Below, one piece after another: positions 36,300 to 45,218 of a stretch of DNA of 64,000 nt (the stretch's first letter is position 1; every line of letters starts with the position of its first letter). The notes below the pieces were generated by a model. The model saw only the letters and a list, made by a program, of their open reading frames with translations. It was not told the DNA's origin and did no database searches. Both the position numbers and the translations under genes were made by a program. Source of the DNA: Lachnospiraceae bacterium (GTDB taxonomy: Bacteria; Bacillota; Clostridia; Lachnospirales; Lachnospiraceae); the NCBI GenBank assembly GCA_900168235.1, contig FUZG01000004.1, positions 1-64,000 of the forward strand. Direction: 5' to 3'.

Positions 36300-37574
36300 A
36301 TGCGGCGCACAATTTTTCATGTGGATGTTAATTCCGCATTTTTAAGCTGGTCTGCCGTAAAGAAGCTTCGTGAAGAGCCCGGAAGCGTAGACCTCCGCAC
36401 TATTCCCTCAGCAGTCGGAGGGGATGTGACTACGAGGCACGGTATCATTACCGCAAAATCGATACCTGCGAAAAAATACGGCATCACTACTGCGATGCCT
36501 GTAACGAAGGCATTGGAACTCTGTCCGGAACTGGTACTTGTCCGGGCGGACTTTGATACCTACCGCAAGTTTTCAAGAGCCTTTATAGAAATCCTGAAAA
36601 AGTACGGCAAAGTCGTGGAGCAGGCGTCTATCGATGAAGCGTACGTGGATATGACCGGATGTGAGCAGGCGATAGCGAAGGTTTCTGCCGATAAATATAA
36701 AGAACCTTTTCCGTTGAATGCAGCGCACCTTATAAAGGATGAGATACGTGATACCCTTGGTTTTACGGTAAATATCGGTATCTCTGAAAATAAGCTTTTA
36801 GCCAAGATGGCGTCAGACTTTGAGAAGCCGGACAAGGTACACACACTGTATCCTGATGAAGTCCCGGAAAAAATGTGGCCGCTTCCCATCGGTGAGCTTT
36901 TCGGATGCGGAAAGAAAACTGCGGAGCGGTTAAAGCACATCGGTATTTTTACTATCGGAGATGCGGCAAAAATGTCGCAGGATCTCCTGATACCGCTACT
37001 CGGGCAGTCGGGCGGTTCCTATATTCACAGGGCGGCTAACGGCATCTCTACATCAGAAGTCAGCGATGAACGTGAGGAAGCGAAGAGCGTCAGTAACGAG
37101 CTCACGACATCATACGACATCAATGAGTCGAATCTGGTCCCTGACGGAGAGCAGATTCTGAGATTTCTTTCTGAAAAAGTGAGTAAGAGACTGCAAAAGC
37201 AGAATTTCTACGCAGGTACGATAGGTTTTGGTGTAAAGACAGATGATTTTAAGCGGCGCTCCATCCAGCGTAAGCTTGATAATTCTGTGAATGATGAGGA
37301 AACTATCTACAGTATATCAAGGGCTCTCATGGATGAACTTCTGCTTGGCAGAAACGGGCTTTTTTCTAAGGGAGCGAAGGTCAGGCTTCTCTGTGTCAGT
37401 GCTTCTAATCTGGATCACGGAGAGTTTCGTCAGATGACGATCTTTGACCTTGCGGATCAGTTAGAGGAACAGAAGGAAGACCTCAAGAAGAAGGAAAAGC
37501 TTGAAAAATTGGATAAAATGACGCATATGATTCAGGAAAGGTTCGGTAAAAACGCGGTCCATAAGGGGTTCTAG
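36300..37574 (+). CDS. dinB: DNA polymerase IV (Y family)
   Basis: A 424-residue error-prone polymerase that bypasses DNA lesions. The first catalytic Asp is in FHVDVNSAFLSW, the second acidic pair in QASIDEAYVDMT (~110), followed by the helix-hairpin-helix region (IGELFGCGKKTAERL) and the little-finger domain (~240-350). A C-terminal extension rich in Lys/Glu may include a clamp-binding motif (QMTIFD). The start is ATG 36300, 7 nt after GGAAGGAGG; a longer frame from 36270 would include the LexA box. SOS control is supported by that box. Confidence 0.93.
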   Translation: MRRTIFHVDVNSAFLSWSAVKKLREEPGSVDLRTIPSAVGGDVTTRHGIITAKSIPAKKYGITTAMPVTKALELCPELVLVRADFDTYRKFSRAFIEILKKYGKVVEQASIDEAYVDMTGCEQAIAKVSADKYKEPFPLNAAHLIKDEIRDTLGFTVNIGISENKLLAKMASDFEKPDKVHTLYPDEVPEKMWPLPIGELFGCGKKTAERLKHIGIFTIGDAAKMSQDLLIPLLGQSGGSYIHRAANGISTSEVSDEREEAKSVSNELTTSYDINESNLVPDGEQILRFLSEKVSKRLQKQNFYAGTIGFGVKTDDFKRRSIQRKLDNSVNDEETIYSISRALMDELLLGRNGLFSKGAKVRLLCVSASNLDHGEFRQMTIFDLADQLEEQKEDLKKKEKLEKLDKMTHMIQERFGKNAVHKGF

Positions 37575-37589
37575 GGGAGAATCTAATAA

Positions 37590-38474
37590 ATGGAGAATAG
37601 AATGGATAAAAACCGAAACAGATCAAAATGGCTGTTGATCGCTGCGATACTTATATGTACGGAGCTTTTTACAGTAAGTGTTCTAAAGGTCGATATTTTT
37701 GCAAGAGCACCGAAAAACACGGGGGACTATGGTGTTTTTCTTAATGCAGATTCGGATGATATCAAGGAGATGCACGGTTTCTCTACCGTTGTGATCGATG
37801 CATTCGAAAACAGTGCGGAGGATGTGGCGCTCCTTCACAGCAAGGGATGCGCGGTTTATTCGTATATTAATGTGGGTTCCATCGAGAACTGGCGCAGTTA
37901 TTACGAGAGATATAAGCATCTCGCCATCGGAAAATACGAACACTGGGAAGATGAAGAGTGGGTCAATGTGTCGGATAAGTCATGGCAGGATTTCGTAGTG
38001 AATGAGCTTGCAAAGACAATTTCCGACAATGGCGCTGACGGATTTTTCGTCGACAATGCGGATGTTTATTACAAGTACCCGTCAGATGACATTTATTATG
38101 GTCTCGTGAATATCATGACAGGTCTGAAAGGCTATGGAAAACCTGTCATCATAAACGGCGGAGACAATTTTGTATCAAGGCTTATCCGAGAGGAAAAAAG
38201 CGGTATCATCACAGGAGTAAATCAGGAAAGTGTATTTACACGGATCAAGAATTACAAGAAGGACCGCTTCGGAAAGCAGAAGAAGTCGGACAGAGAGTAC
38301 TTTCAGGAATATCTGGCTGAGTGCAAGGGCGCAGGGCTCGATGTTTATCTGCTGGAATACACAAAGAGCCGCCGACTCGTTGAAAGGATCCGCAAGTACT
38401 GCGCCGAAAATGGATTTAAGTATTATGTATCTGATTCGCTCGGCTTAAAGTGGAGTGAAAAAGCCCTTAAATGA
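37590..38474 (+). CDS. GH114-like glycoside hydrolase, membrane-anchored or secreted
   Basis: A 294-residue protein: basic N-terminus, one hydrophobic segment (~13-30) as signal peptide or anchor, then a barrel domain of the GH114/TM1410 family (endo-alpha-1,4-polygalactosaminidase-like). Visible family elements: VFLNADSDD, VIDAF, VYSYINVGSIENWR, ADGFFVDNADVYYKY, VIINGGDNF and GLDVYLLEYT. Such enzymes are linked to exopolysaccharide matrix breakdown. ATG 37590 (GGGGAG upstream) or ATG 37602 (GGAG upstream) may be used. It starts 15 nt after dinB, so may share the SOS transcript, and overlaps the end of the convergent AraC gene by 8 nt. Confidence 0.8.
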   Translation: MENRMDKNRNRSKWLLIAAILICTELFTVSVLKVDIFARAPKNTGDYGVFLNADSDDIKEMHGFSTVVIDAFENSAEDVALLHSKGCAVYSYINVGSIENWRSYYERYKHLAIGKYEHWEDEEWVNVSDKSWQDFVVNELAKTISDNGADGFFVDNADVYYKYPSDDIYYGLVNIMTGLKGYGKPVIINGGDNFVSRLIREEKSGIITGVNQESVFTRIKNYKKDRFGKQKKSDREYFQEYLAECKGAGLDVYLLEYTKSRRLVERIRKYCAENGFKYYVSDSLGLKWSEKALK

Positions 38475-39450
38475 CAGGGTTTTTACAAAGCCTGTATTCA
38501 CGCGGGGTCAAACCTGTTTCACGTCGGAATAGCCGATGGAAGAAGCTGGTATTTTCATAACCCACGGCGGCAGCGATATCATCAACAGACAGATCGGAAT
38601 TTCTCAGGTAGAAACATGCCTGAGAAATTCTTTTTTGTGCAAGAAGGTCACGGAAGGTTTTTCCTGTGGCTTTTTTTATTATACGGGACAGGGAATAGAT
38701 ATCGAGTCCGTTTTCTTCGGCAAATTCCCTAAGTACGGCGGTCCGGTACTCTGACTCTATATAGGACAGGAGACGTATCATGAGCTTTTCTTCAAAGGAT
38801 GTGCCGGACAGACTGATCCTGTCAGCATACTGGGTCAGGTGCAGAAAGAGCAGCCCCAGAGTGTTTTCTGCAAGGGTCCGCTTATTTGGATCGTCGCTCA
38901 TCATGACCCATATAAGGTTTTCAGCAAGATTTTGTACAGGCAGGATACCTGATACATTGAAATAGAGATAGTTTCCGCCGCGGTCTGTTTCTGTGAGGCA
39001 GGACACGAGAAAGGAGCGGAGAGCGCTGTCTTCCTGACCCAGCATGCGGAAGGCTGTATCAAAGAAAGCAGGCAGGATCATGAAATTCACAGCGATATCG
39101 TCACGTCCTGCAGGCAGGATTTCCTGCTTTGCATGCTGATTCAGAAAGAGAAAGTCTCCTTCTTTTAATTCGATCTTGTTGCCGTCTATGAGGTGGGTGG
39201 TCTTTCCCTGACACATATAAACGAGCTCGACAAAATTATGTGTATGCAGTGGAAAGTGAACAAACCTCACATGCGGGCGTATATCTATCAGTTTCCCATT
39301 CCGAAGCACCATCGACGAGTCGATCACTTCGGAATTTTTGACCTTCTCCGGGCTGTAATACAGCGTCCGGTCGACTTCTTTATGGCCGCTCAGGATCGCC
39401 TTTTCCTCTTCAGTTATAACATCAAGCCGGCTCAGCAGTTCGTGATTCAT
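38467..39450 (-). CDS. AraC-family transcriptional regulator
   Basis: A 327-residue regulator. Residues ~50-130 form a cupin-like sugar-sensing part (HFPLHTHNFVELVYMCQGKTTHLIDG), and ~225-325 the two helix-turn-helix DNA-binding modules (LREFAEENGLDIYSLSRIIKKATGKTF; VDDIAAAVGYENTSFFHRLFRRETGLTPREYR). AGGAG precedes the ATG. The next functional gene on the other strand is rhamnose isomerase, 0.8 kb away, so it may respond to rhamnose; this is inference from context only. Confidence 0.9.
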   Translation of the reverse strand: MNHELLSRLDVITEEEKAILSGHKEVDRTLYYSPEKVKNSEVIDSSMVLRNGKLIDIRPHVRFVHFPLHTHNFVELVYMCQGKTTHLIDGNKIELKEGDFLFLNQHAKQEILPAGRDDIAVNFMILPAFFDTAFRMLGQEDSALRSFLVSCLTETDRGGNYLYFNVSGILPVQNLAENLIWVMMSDDPNKRTLAENTLGLLFLHLTQYADRISLSGTSFEEKLMIRLLSYIESEYRTAVLREFAEENGLDIYSLSRIIKKATGKTFRDLLAQKRISQACFYLRNSDLSVDDIAAAVGYENTSFFHRLFRRETGLTPREYRLCKNPVI

Positions 39451-39486
39451 GGGTGTGGGGCTCCTTCCTTGGTTTTGTGGCGTAGT

Positions 39487-39996
39487 GACGGAAGTGATTC
39501 TTGCGCGGGGACACGGTACAGGACAGCATCATGTCCACTCACCGTCGCTCCGTTGTCAGCGCTCCGACGCCTATCATCAGGCGTGTTCCGCAACTCGGGC
39601 ACTTTGGTCTTATGCCACGGGCAGAGCTCAAAGTGCCCTCAAACAGTTCTCCACACGCCTGAGCTATGCTCGCGCTTCCTGCCTCCGCTTCCAATGGTTC
39701 TCGGACATGATGCTGTCCTGTACCGCTGATTACGAAGAAATGCACTTGTGTATGAAAGTACTTTTGCGTCTGCTTCCATCTGTTTTGCAAATATCAGGAA
39801 GAGGAGAACGTTGCTTTCCATAAGCATCCCGTAAAGAACCGCACAGGTGAGATCCACTGTTTACGAAGACTATGCACGCGGGGCATGAGCTATTCCGACA
39901 GCGAATGTCCTGCGTGCAAAAGTCGAAGTTAGCAGTTAGCTCGCCGTAGTGTCGGTTCCCCGGGATGTGTTGGAAACAACGCTCTCCACTTCCGTC
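39487..39996. repeat. Degraded mobile-element-like stretch
   Basis: This ~820-bp gap between the AraC and rhamnose isomerase genes holds no intact gene. GACGGAAGTG (39487-39496) recurs inverted as CACTTCCGTC (39987-39996), enclosing ~510 bp of somewhat GC-richer sequence. Inside are a perfect 23-bp inverted repeat and scraps that encode Cys-X2-Cys zinc-ribbon-like ends on both strands: CPACKSRS (plus, near 39910) and CPSCGTR (minus, near 39590). These suggest the ends of broken transposase genes, but I cannot name a family, and I see no clear target-site duplication. Confidence 0.4.
39514..39725. repeat. 23-bp perfect inverted repeat
   Basis: The 23 bp at 39514-39536 (CGGTACAGGACAGC..) recur exactly inverted at 39703-39725, with 166 bp between. 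A hairpin of this size or a pair of element ends is possible. It lies inside the degraded stretch between the AraC and rhamnose isomerase genes. Confidence 0.85.
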
Positions 39997-40274
39997 AATT
40001 CTGTGCCAAAATAGTACAGTATATTTGGACGTATTTGTACGTTGGGAACGCGATCTGAAAAATTATAAAAAGTCCGATGAATTAGAATATACCCACATTT
40101 TAGCACAACTTTGAGAAATGCAAAAACGGACTCTTTTTTAACAAATTGCGGACCTTAAAAGAAGATGATCTGACGGATATACTGAAATCAGCAAAAAGAC
40201 GGTCAAAGACTGCATTTGAGAGCTGTGCAGGGACCGTGGTGTGTAGAACGGCTCTCAGAATGGAGAAGAGTATA

Positions 40275-41528
40275 ATGACAGTGGAAGAACGTTATCAGGA
40301 CGCTAAGGCACGTTATGCGGCAGTTGGGGTGGATGTAGATGCTGCGATTAAGAGGACATCTGAGATTCCGATATCTCTGCATTGCTGGCAGGGTGATGAT
40401 GTAGTCGGTTTTGATCAGAAAGGGGCTCTTAGCGGAGGAATCCAGACAACAGGAAATTACCCTTATCGCGCTCGAAATGTAGAAGAAGTGTTTTCAGATA
40501 TCGAGCAGGTGCTTTCATATACACCCGGAAAACATCATAAGATCAATCTCCATGCATGCTATGCGATTTTTGACGAAGGCGAATGGGTAGACAGAAATAA
40601 GCTTGAGCCTAAGCACTTTGCAAAGTGGGTTGAGTTTGCTAAGAAGAACCATGTAGGTCTCGATTTTAACCCGACCCTGTTTTCTCATCCCCTCGCTGCT
40701 GATGCAACACTCTCATCTGAAAATGAAGAAATCCGTAAGTTCTGGATCGAGCACTGCATCGCATCACTTAAGATCTCTGAATATCTCGCAACCGAGACAG
40801 GTGAGCCGTGTCTCATGAATATCTGGATTCCTGATGGTCTGAAAGATCTGCCTGCAGACAGGAGAGGACCGAGAGCAAGACTTAAGGATTCACTGGACAA
40901 GATCATTTCACAGCCTTATGACAAGTCAAAAGTTTATATCTCTGTAGAGTCAAAAGTATTTGGTATTGGTATGGAGTCCTATACTGTAGGTTCTCATGAG
41001 TTCTATATGAATTATGCGGCAAAGAATAACCTGCTCTGCCTCATTGATACAGGACATTTCCATCCCACAGAAATAGTTGCGGATAAGCTCAGCTCCATGC
41101 TTCTCTTCAATGAAAAGATGGCGCTCCATGTATCACGTCCTATCCGCTGGGATTCCGACCATGTAATTCTCTTTAATGATGAGCTCCGTGAGCTGGCAGA
41201 AGAAATCGTAAAGAACGGTCCTGAAAATTTCTTTATCGGTCTCGATTATTTCGATGCATCCATAAACCGTGTATCTGCATGGACAAACGGTATCAGAAAT
41301 ATGGAAAAAGCGCTTCTCTACGCAGAGCTTGAGCCTAATGAAGAGCTCGCAAAACTTCAGGAAAAGCGCGATTTCACAGGAGTTATGTCCCTTCGTGAAG
41401 AAGTTCGCACACTTCCCTTCGGTGATGTATGGGATTACTACTGCGAGCAGCATAAAGTCCTGAAAGAGCATGACTGGTTTGCTGATTGCAGAAAATACGA
41501 AAAAGATGTTATGTCAAAACGCGTTTGA
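40275..41528 (+). CDS. rhaA: L-rhamnose isomerase
   Basis: A 417-residue enzyme that converts L-rhamnose to L-rhamnulose in the cytoplasm; length and sequence agree with RhaA throughout (HCWQGDDVVGFD, HKINLHACYAIFD, FNPTLFSHPLA, metal-site residues in SVESKVFGIGMESYTVGSHEFYMNYA, DTGHFHPTE, GLDYFDASINRV). The start is ATG 40275 after GGAGAAGAG; a 43-codon extension upstream is open but has no site. The kinase and aldolase of the pathway are not next to it, so they must be elsewhere or absent. The divergent AraC regulator is the only likely pathway neighbour. Confidence 0.95.
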   Translation: MTVEERYQDAKARYAAVGVDVDAAIKRTSEIPISLHCWQGDDVVGFDQKGALSGGIQTTGNYPYRARNVEEVFSDIEQVLSYTPGKHHKINLHACYAIFDEGEWVDRNKLEPKHFAKWVEFAKKNHVGLDFNPTLFSHPLAADATLSSENEEIRKFWIEHCIASLKISEYLATETGEPCLMNIWIPDGLKDLPADRRGPRARLKDSLDKIISQPYDKSKVYISVESKVFGIGMESYTVGSHEFYMNYAAKNNLLCLIDTGHFHPTEIVADKLSSMLLFNEKMALHVSRPIRWDSDHVILFNDELRELAEEIVKNGPENFFIGLDYFDASINRVSAWTNGIRNMEKALLYAELEPNEELAKLQEKRDFTGVMSLREEVRTLPFGDVWDYYCEQHKVLKEHDWFADCRKYEKDVMSKRV

Positions 41529-41625
41529 CGCTGAAAAAAATACAAAAAAATGCGTTTTGTAGCCAAAAAAATACCTTTAAATGGACTGTATGTGGGGTAT
41601 AATTTATTTAAAGGAGGGCGTATAA

Positions 41626-41925
41626 ATGTTAAACATCAATTCAGATAAGTCCAGCATGAAACTTGTAATTTCTTTAGAGGGTAGGTTGGATACTACATCC
41701 TCTCCGCAGCTTGAGGAGTTTATCAAGAAAGAAGTTGGAAATACGAAGGAACTGGTTTATGACCTTAAGAATTTAGAGTATATTTCCAGTGCGGGCTTAA
41801 GAGTTCTGCTTTCTTCCCAGAAAATAATGAATAAGCAGGGCGCTATGGTTCTGAAAAATGTTTCTGAGGAAGTAATGGAAGTATTTGAGGTTACGGGGTT
41901 CGCAGATATTTTCAATATTCAGTAA
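41626..41925 (+). CDS. STAS-domain anti-sigma factor antagonist
   Basis: A 99-residue single STAS domain like SpoIIAA/RsbV. The phosphorylatable Ser lies in YISSAGLRVLLSS (around residue 56). In partner-switching systems such a protein, when not phosphorylated, binds the anti-sigma kinase and frees a sigma factor or other target; a SpoIIE-type phosphatase reactivates it. Strong AAGGAGGG precedes the ATG, and TATAAT (41598-41603) is a likely -10 box. A terminator follows, so it can be made alone; neither kinase nor sigma factor is nearby. Confidence 0.92.
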   Translation: MLNINSDKSSMKLVISLEGRLDTTSSPQLEEFIKKEVGNTKELVYDLKNLEYISSAGLRVLLSSQKIMNKQGAMVLKNVSEEVMEVFEVTGFADIFNIQ

Positions 41926-41937
41926 TTATGCATTTTT

Positions 41938-41968
41938 TAAGGGCGGGTTTATTACCGCCCTTATTTTT
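41938..41968 (+). terminator. Terminator after STAS gene
   Basis: TAAGGGCGG (41938-41946) pairs with CCGCCCTTA (41955-41963), then five T. Confidence 0.9.
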
Positions 41969-42064
41969 GTGCAGTTTTTTGATATGTAGGACTATAAGAA
42001 AGTCGCTTCGTCAGCCGAAATACAAATAGGCAGGATTTTGACTTTTTTTTAGGGGGATCGGATT

Positions 42065-42601
42065 ATGGCTGATGGATTTAATGATAGAAGCATATTAAAC
42101 AGGAAAAAGATATATGAAATACCGGCAGAGACCTTGATCCTTAAAGAGGGTGAAATAAACCTTGATATGTACAAGCTCGTGACAGGTCACGTGGAAATGT
42201 ATACGGGCTATGGTACGGATAATGAGGTATTGATCGGCATGCTTGGACCCGGAGCATGCTTTGGGGAGTTTGGGCTTCTTACCGGAAAACCTGCTATATA
42301 CACTATCGTCACATATTCCAAGTGTGAGATCCTGCGTGTTACGGAAGGAATGATGGGCGACTTTATTGAGGATAATAAGGAATCTATCCTTCAGATAATG
42401 AAAAACATGGCAAATACCATGTTGAAGATGCAGCGTCAGATAAGCGATCTCACTCAGGAACTGGCTGAGGCAGAGGGGCGTGCAGGTGACGCTGTGACCA
42501 TTACGAAAGAAAATATCAGACAATATGCCATTGGCGATCTGAATTTTAGGAGAGAGCCTGCGAAGATGAGATTTTTGAACAGGAATCGAGAAAAAAGATA
42601 A
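42065..42601 (+). CDS. Cyclic-nucleotide-binding (cNMP) domain protein
   Basis: A 178-residue protein with one CRP-like sensor domain (residues ~15-125): LILKEGEINLDMYKLVTGHVEMYTG and the phosphate-loop-like GACFGEFGLLTGKPAIYT. A helical tail follows (~110-145) but there is no DNA-binding helix-turn-helix, so it is not a typical CRP regulator. The usual Arg-Ser/Thr-Ala of the cAMP pocket is not clear. AGGGGGATC lies before the ATG. It stands between a STAS gene and a relic of a SpoIIE-type phosphatase, so it was probably the sensor part of a partner-switching module (inference). Confidence 0.82.
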   Translation: MADGFNDRSILNRKKIYEIPAETLILKEGEINLDMYKLVTGHVEMYTGYGTDNEVLIGMLGPGACFGEFGLLTGKPAIYTIVTYSKCEILRVTEGMMGDFIEDNKESILQIMKNMANTMLKMQRQISDLTQELAEAEGRAGDAVTITKENIRQYAIGDLNFRREPAKMRFLNRNREKR

Positions 42602-42603
42602 AT

Positions 42604-42753
42604 ATGGTTGTCACATTAAATGAGAATCTTGATAAGTCTGTTACGGAAACATTACCTGTGATGTCAGAGAGCATAAAGTGGTTCAAGGGTGAAGCTGAAC
42701 AATTCGATGACATCACAATGATAGGATTCGAGTTCAAAAAGCCTTTGAATTAA
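42604..42753 (+). pseudogene. C-terminal relic of SpoIIE-type PP2C phosphatase
   Basis: A 49-codon frame starting 2 nt after the preceding stop. Its last part, FKGEAEQFDDITMIGFEF, is the characteristic end of SpoIIE/RsbU-type phosphatases, including the metal-binding Asp pair (FDDIT), and the rest (LPVMSESIKWF) fits just upstream in that family. Over 200 residues of the domain are missing, so it has no activity alone. The neighbouring STAS gene would be the natural substrate of the intact enzyme. Confidence 0.75.
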
Positions 42754-42837
42754 ATCTGAAATCGTAATTTGTTTCGTCAAACTGACAAAATGTTACAAAT
42801 TCAAAAATTTTTGCTTACGAAAAAATTTTTATGGTGG

Positions 42838-42869
42838 TAATATGTAGCATGCTACTTGTAGCGTGCTAC
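42838..42869 (+). promoter_or_regulatory. Promoter -10 and palindromic operator of MarR/ABC operon
   Basis: TAATAT (42838-42843) is followed by GTAGCATGCTAC (42844-42855) and, after two bases, GTAGCGTGCTAC (42858-42869). Each 12-mer is itself (nearly) palindromic and the pair forms a tandem operator directly over the transcription start. A MarR-type repressor is encoded immediately downstream, so self-repression is likely. Confidence 0.75.
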
Positions 42870-42935
42870 ATATTTTTTTCGAAGCACTTAACGAGGTATT
42901 TTCGAGCTTAGTGCAATTTTTTATGGGGTACTTTT

Positions 42936-43409
42936 ATGAATTTTGATAATGTAGAGCTTTCAGAAGCTGTGGTTGAGAAGCTGTGCGAACCGGATGTGGG
43001 CTTTCTCATAAAAACCATTTCAGAAAAATTCAAATGCTCGGTAGATGTGGCAACAGGTTCACTTGGACTCACCATGTCGCAGATGCTGGTCCTTATCATA
43101 TTGAACAGACTGGGCGGGACTGCGAATCAGAGAACGATCGAGAAAGCTCTGGATGTATCGCATCCAACTGTAGTGGGACTGGTGGCACGGTTAGAAAAGA
43201 ATGGATTTGTAACATGCAGTATCGATCCTGAAAACCGCCGGAATAAGATAGTCGGACTCACTGACAAGAGCCGGGATGCGCTGAAACATTTTGAAGACGG
43301 ACACAGATTGTTTTTACGAAAAGTGTTCAAGGGCTTCACAGATGCAGAATCCGAGGAATTTATCCGCATGTTGATGAAACTGCGGTCAAACCTTGGACTT
43401 TCAAATTGA
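42936..43409 (+). CDS. MarR-family regulator
   Basis: A 157-residue winged-helix protein: MSQMLVLIILNRLGG, then recognition region TIEKALDVSHPTVVGLVARLEKNGFV and wing SIDPENRRNKIVGLT. It is followed by two ABC exporter genes in the same direction, and a tandem palindrome covers its promoter, the pattern of a repressor that controls its own drug-export operon and is released by the compound. The start codon has only a weak GGGG site. Confidence 0.9.
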   Translation: MNFDNVELSEAVVEKLCEPDVGFLIKTISEKFKCSVDVATGSLGLTMSQMLVLIILNRLGGTANQRTIEKALDVSHPTVVGLVARLEKNGFVTCSIDPENRRNKIVGLTDKSRDALKHFEDGHRLFLRKVFKGFTDAESEEFIRMLMKLRSNLGLSN

Positions 43410-43485
43410 CAATATGATTTCTGCTTGGTGCAGAGCACTTTAGTTTACGAAATCATTTAAATATATTTTTTAAGGAGGAACCTGA

Positions 43486-45216
43486 ATGATAAAAGTTTTG
43501 ACAAAAAGTATTCGGGAATACATGAGATCGACGATCCTTACGCCGGTCTATGTGGCTCTGGAAGTGCTGCTTGAGTGCATACTTCCTTTTGTAATGGCTG
43601 ACCTTATTGACCATATGAATGGTACTTCAATGGAGCCTGTAGTGAAATACGGGGCTATTCTTCTTGTTATGGCATTTGCGTCACTTTTCTTTGGAGTAAT
43701 GTCCGGAAGAGAAGCAGCTACTGCATCCTGCGGTTTCGCAAAAAATCTCCGTCATGACATGTTTTACAGGATCCAGTCATTTTCATTTGCGGATGTAGAT
43801 AAGTTTTCTTCTTCATCTCTCGTAACAAGAATGACTACAGATGTAACAAATGTTCAGAATGCATTTATGATGGTCATCCGAATCGCAGTCAGAACGCCTC
43901 TTATGATGATCTTTTCACTGATCATGGCTTTTTCCATCAATGCGAAGCTTGCACTAATTTTTGCAGTGATGATACCGGTAGTGGGTTTTGCGCTTGGAAT
44001 GGTGATCCGTACGGCGTTTCCTATCTTCCGCAGGATCTTCCACAAGTATGATGCACTTAATACTTCTGTACAGGAAAATGTATCTGCTGTACGAGTAGTC
44101 AAGGCATTTGTAAGAGAAGGTTACGAGCAGGAAAAGTTCGGAAAAGCATCAGAGGATGTAAGACAGGAATTTACCCTGGCTGAGAGAGTTGTATCTCTTA
44201 ATAATCCGTTCCTTACATTTGGTATTTATACATCACTCCTTCTCTTAAACTGGTTTGGTGCAAATGTCATTATTTCATCGCATGGTTCTGCGCTCTCAAC
44301 AGGTGAGCTTACATCACTTATCACATACGGCGTTCAGATCATGATCTCGCTCATGATGTTCTCTATGGTTGTTGTTATGATCACCATCGCATCTGAGTCT
44401 ACAGAGCGTATCGTTGAAGTGATGCAGTATGAGCCGACTCTCGTAAGTCCTGAAAATGGTGAGATGACGGTGGCTGACGGAAGCATTGACTTTGAGCATG
44501 TTTCGTTCCGTTATGCCGGAAACAGCAAGAAAAAGGCGCTTTCCGATATCGATCTTCATATCGGTTCCGGTGAGACCATTGGTATCATCGGCGGAACAGG
44601 TTCTTCAAAGACAACCCTTATCCAGCTGATCTCAAGACTTTATGACGTTACCGAAGGTACGGTCAAAGTCGGCGGAAAGGACGTTAAGGAATATGATCTG
44701 AAGGCTCTCCGTGACCAGGTTGCAGTTGTTCTGCAGAAAAATGTACTTTTCTCAGGAACCATTAAGGATAATCTCCGCTGGGGAAAGAAGGATGCAACTG
44801 ATGAAGAGATACTTCACGTGTGCAGGCTTGCGCAGGCTGACGAATTTGTACAGCTTTTCCCTGATAAATATGACACATGGATCGAGCAGGGCGGTACAAA
44901 CGTATCAGGCGGTCAGAAGCAGAGACTCTGTATTGCAAGAGCACTTTTGAAAAAGCCGAAGGTGCTGATCCTCGATGATTCGACCTCTGCGGTTGATACA
45001 AAGACTGATGCACTCATTCGCCGTGCATTTGCAGAGGAGATACCTGATACTACAAAGATCATCATTGCCCAGAGAGTGTCTTCCGTACAGGATGCTGATC
45101 AGATCATCGTTCTTGACGGAGGACGGATCGTTGAAAAGGGTACACATGATGAACTCCTTAAGGAAAAGGGTATCTATAGTGAGCTTTATACCTCTCAGAC
45201 AGGAAAGGAGGCGTAA
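43486..45216 (+). CDS. ABC exporter half, degenerate-site subunit
   Basis: A 576-residue half transporter: six membrane helices (~1-310) and an ATPase domain (~335-575). Walker A is GGTGSSKTT, signature VSGGQKQR. Walker B reads LILDDSTSAVD: the catalytic Glu after the Asp is replaced by Asp, and GSS stands where GAGK is usual. This is the hallmark of one partner in heterodimeric exporters (BmrC/D type), with one weak and one active ATP site. AAGGAGG precedes the ATG; the next gene encodes the other half. Confidence 0.92.
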   Translation: MIKVLTKSIREYMRSTILTPVYVALEVLLECILPFVMADLIDHMNGTSMEPVVKYGAILLVMAFASLFFGVMSGREAATASCGFAKNLRHDMFYRIQSFSFADVDKFSSSSLVTRMTTDVTNVQNAFMMVIRIAVRTPLMMIFSLIMAFSINAKLALIFAVMIPVVGFALGMVIRTAFPIFRRIFHKYDALNTSVQENVSAVRVVKAFVREGYEQEKFGKASEDVRQEFTLAERVVSLNNPFLTFGIYTSLLLLNWFGANVIISSHGSALSTGELTSLITYGVQIMISLMMFSMVVVMITIASESTERIVEVMQYEPTLVSPENGEMTVADGSIDFEHVSFRYAGNSKKKALSDIDLHIGSGETIGIIGGTGSSKTTLIQLISRLYDVTEGTVKVGGKDVKEYDLKALRDQVAVVLQKNVLFSGTIKDNLRWGKKDATDEEILHVCRLAQADEFVQLFPDKYDTWIEQGGTNVSGGQKQRLCIARALLKKPKVLILDDSTSAVDTKTDALIRRAFAEEIPDTTKIIIAQRVSSVQDADQIIVLDGGRIVEKGTHDELLKEKGIYSELYTSQTGKEA

Positions 45217-45218
45217 AA

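Noticed and set aside
39193-39857. Several open frames of 60-180 codons on both strands between the AraC and rhaA genes
   Set aside because: They overlap each other, lack ribosome sites and show no full domain; only zinc-ribbon-like scraps are recognisable.
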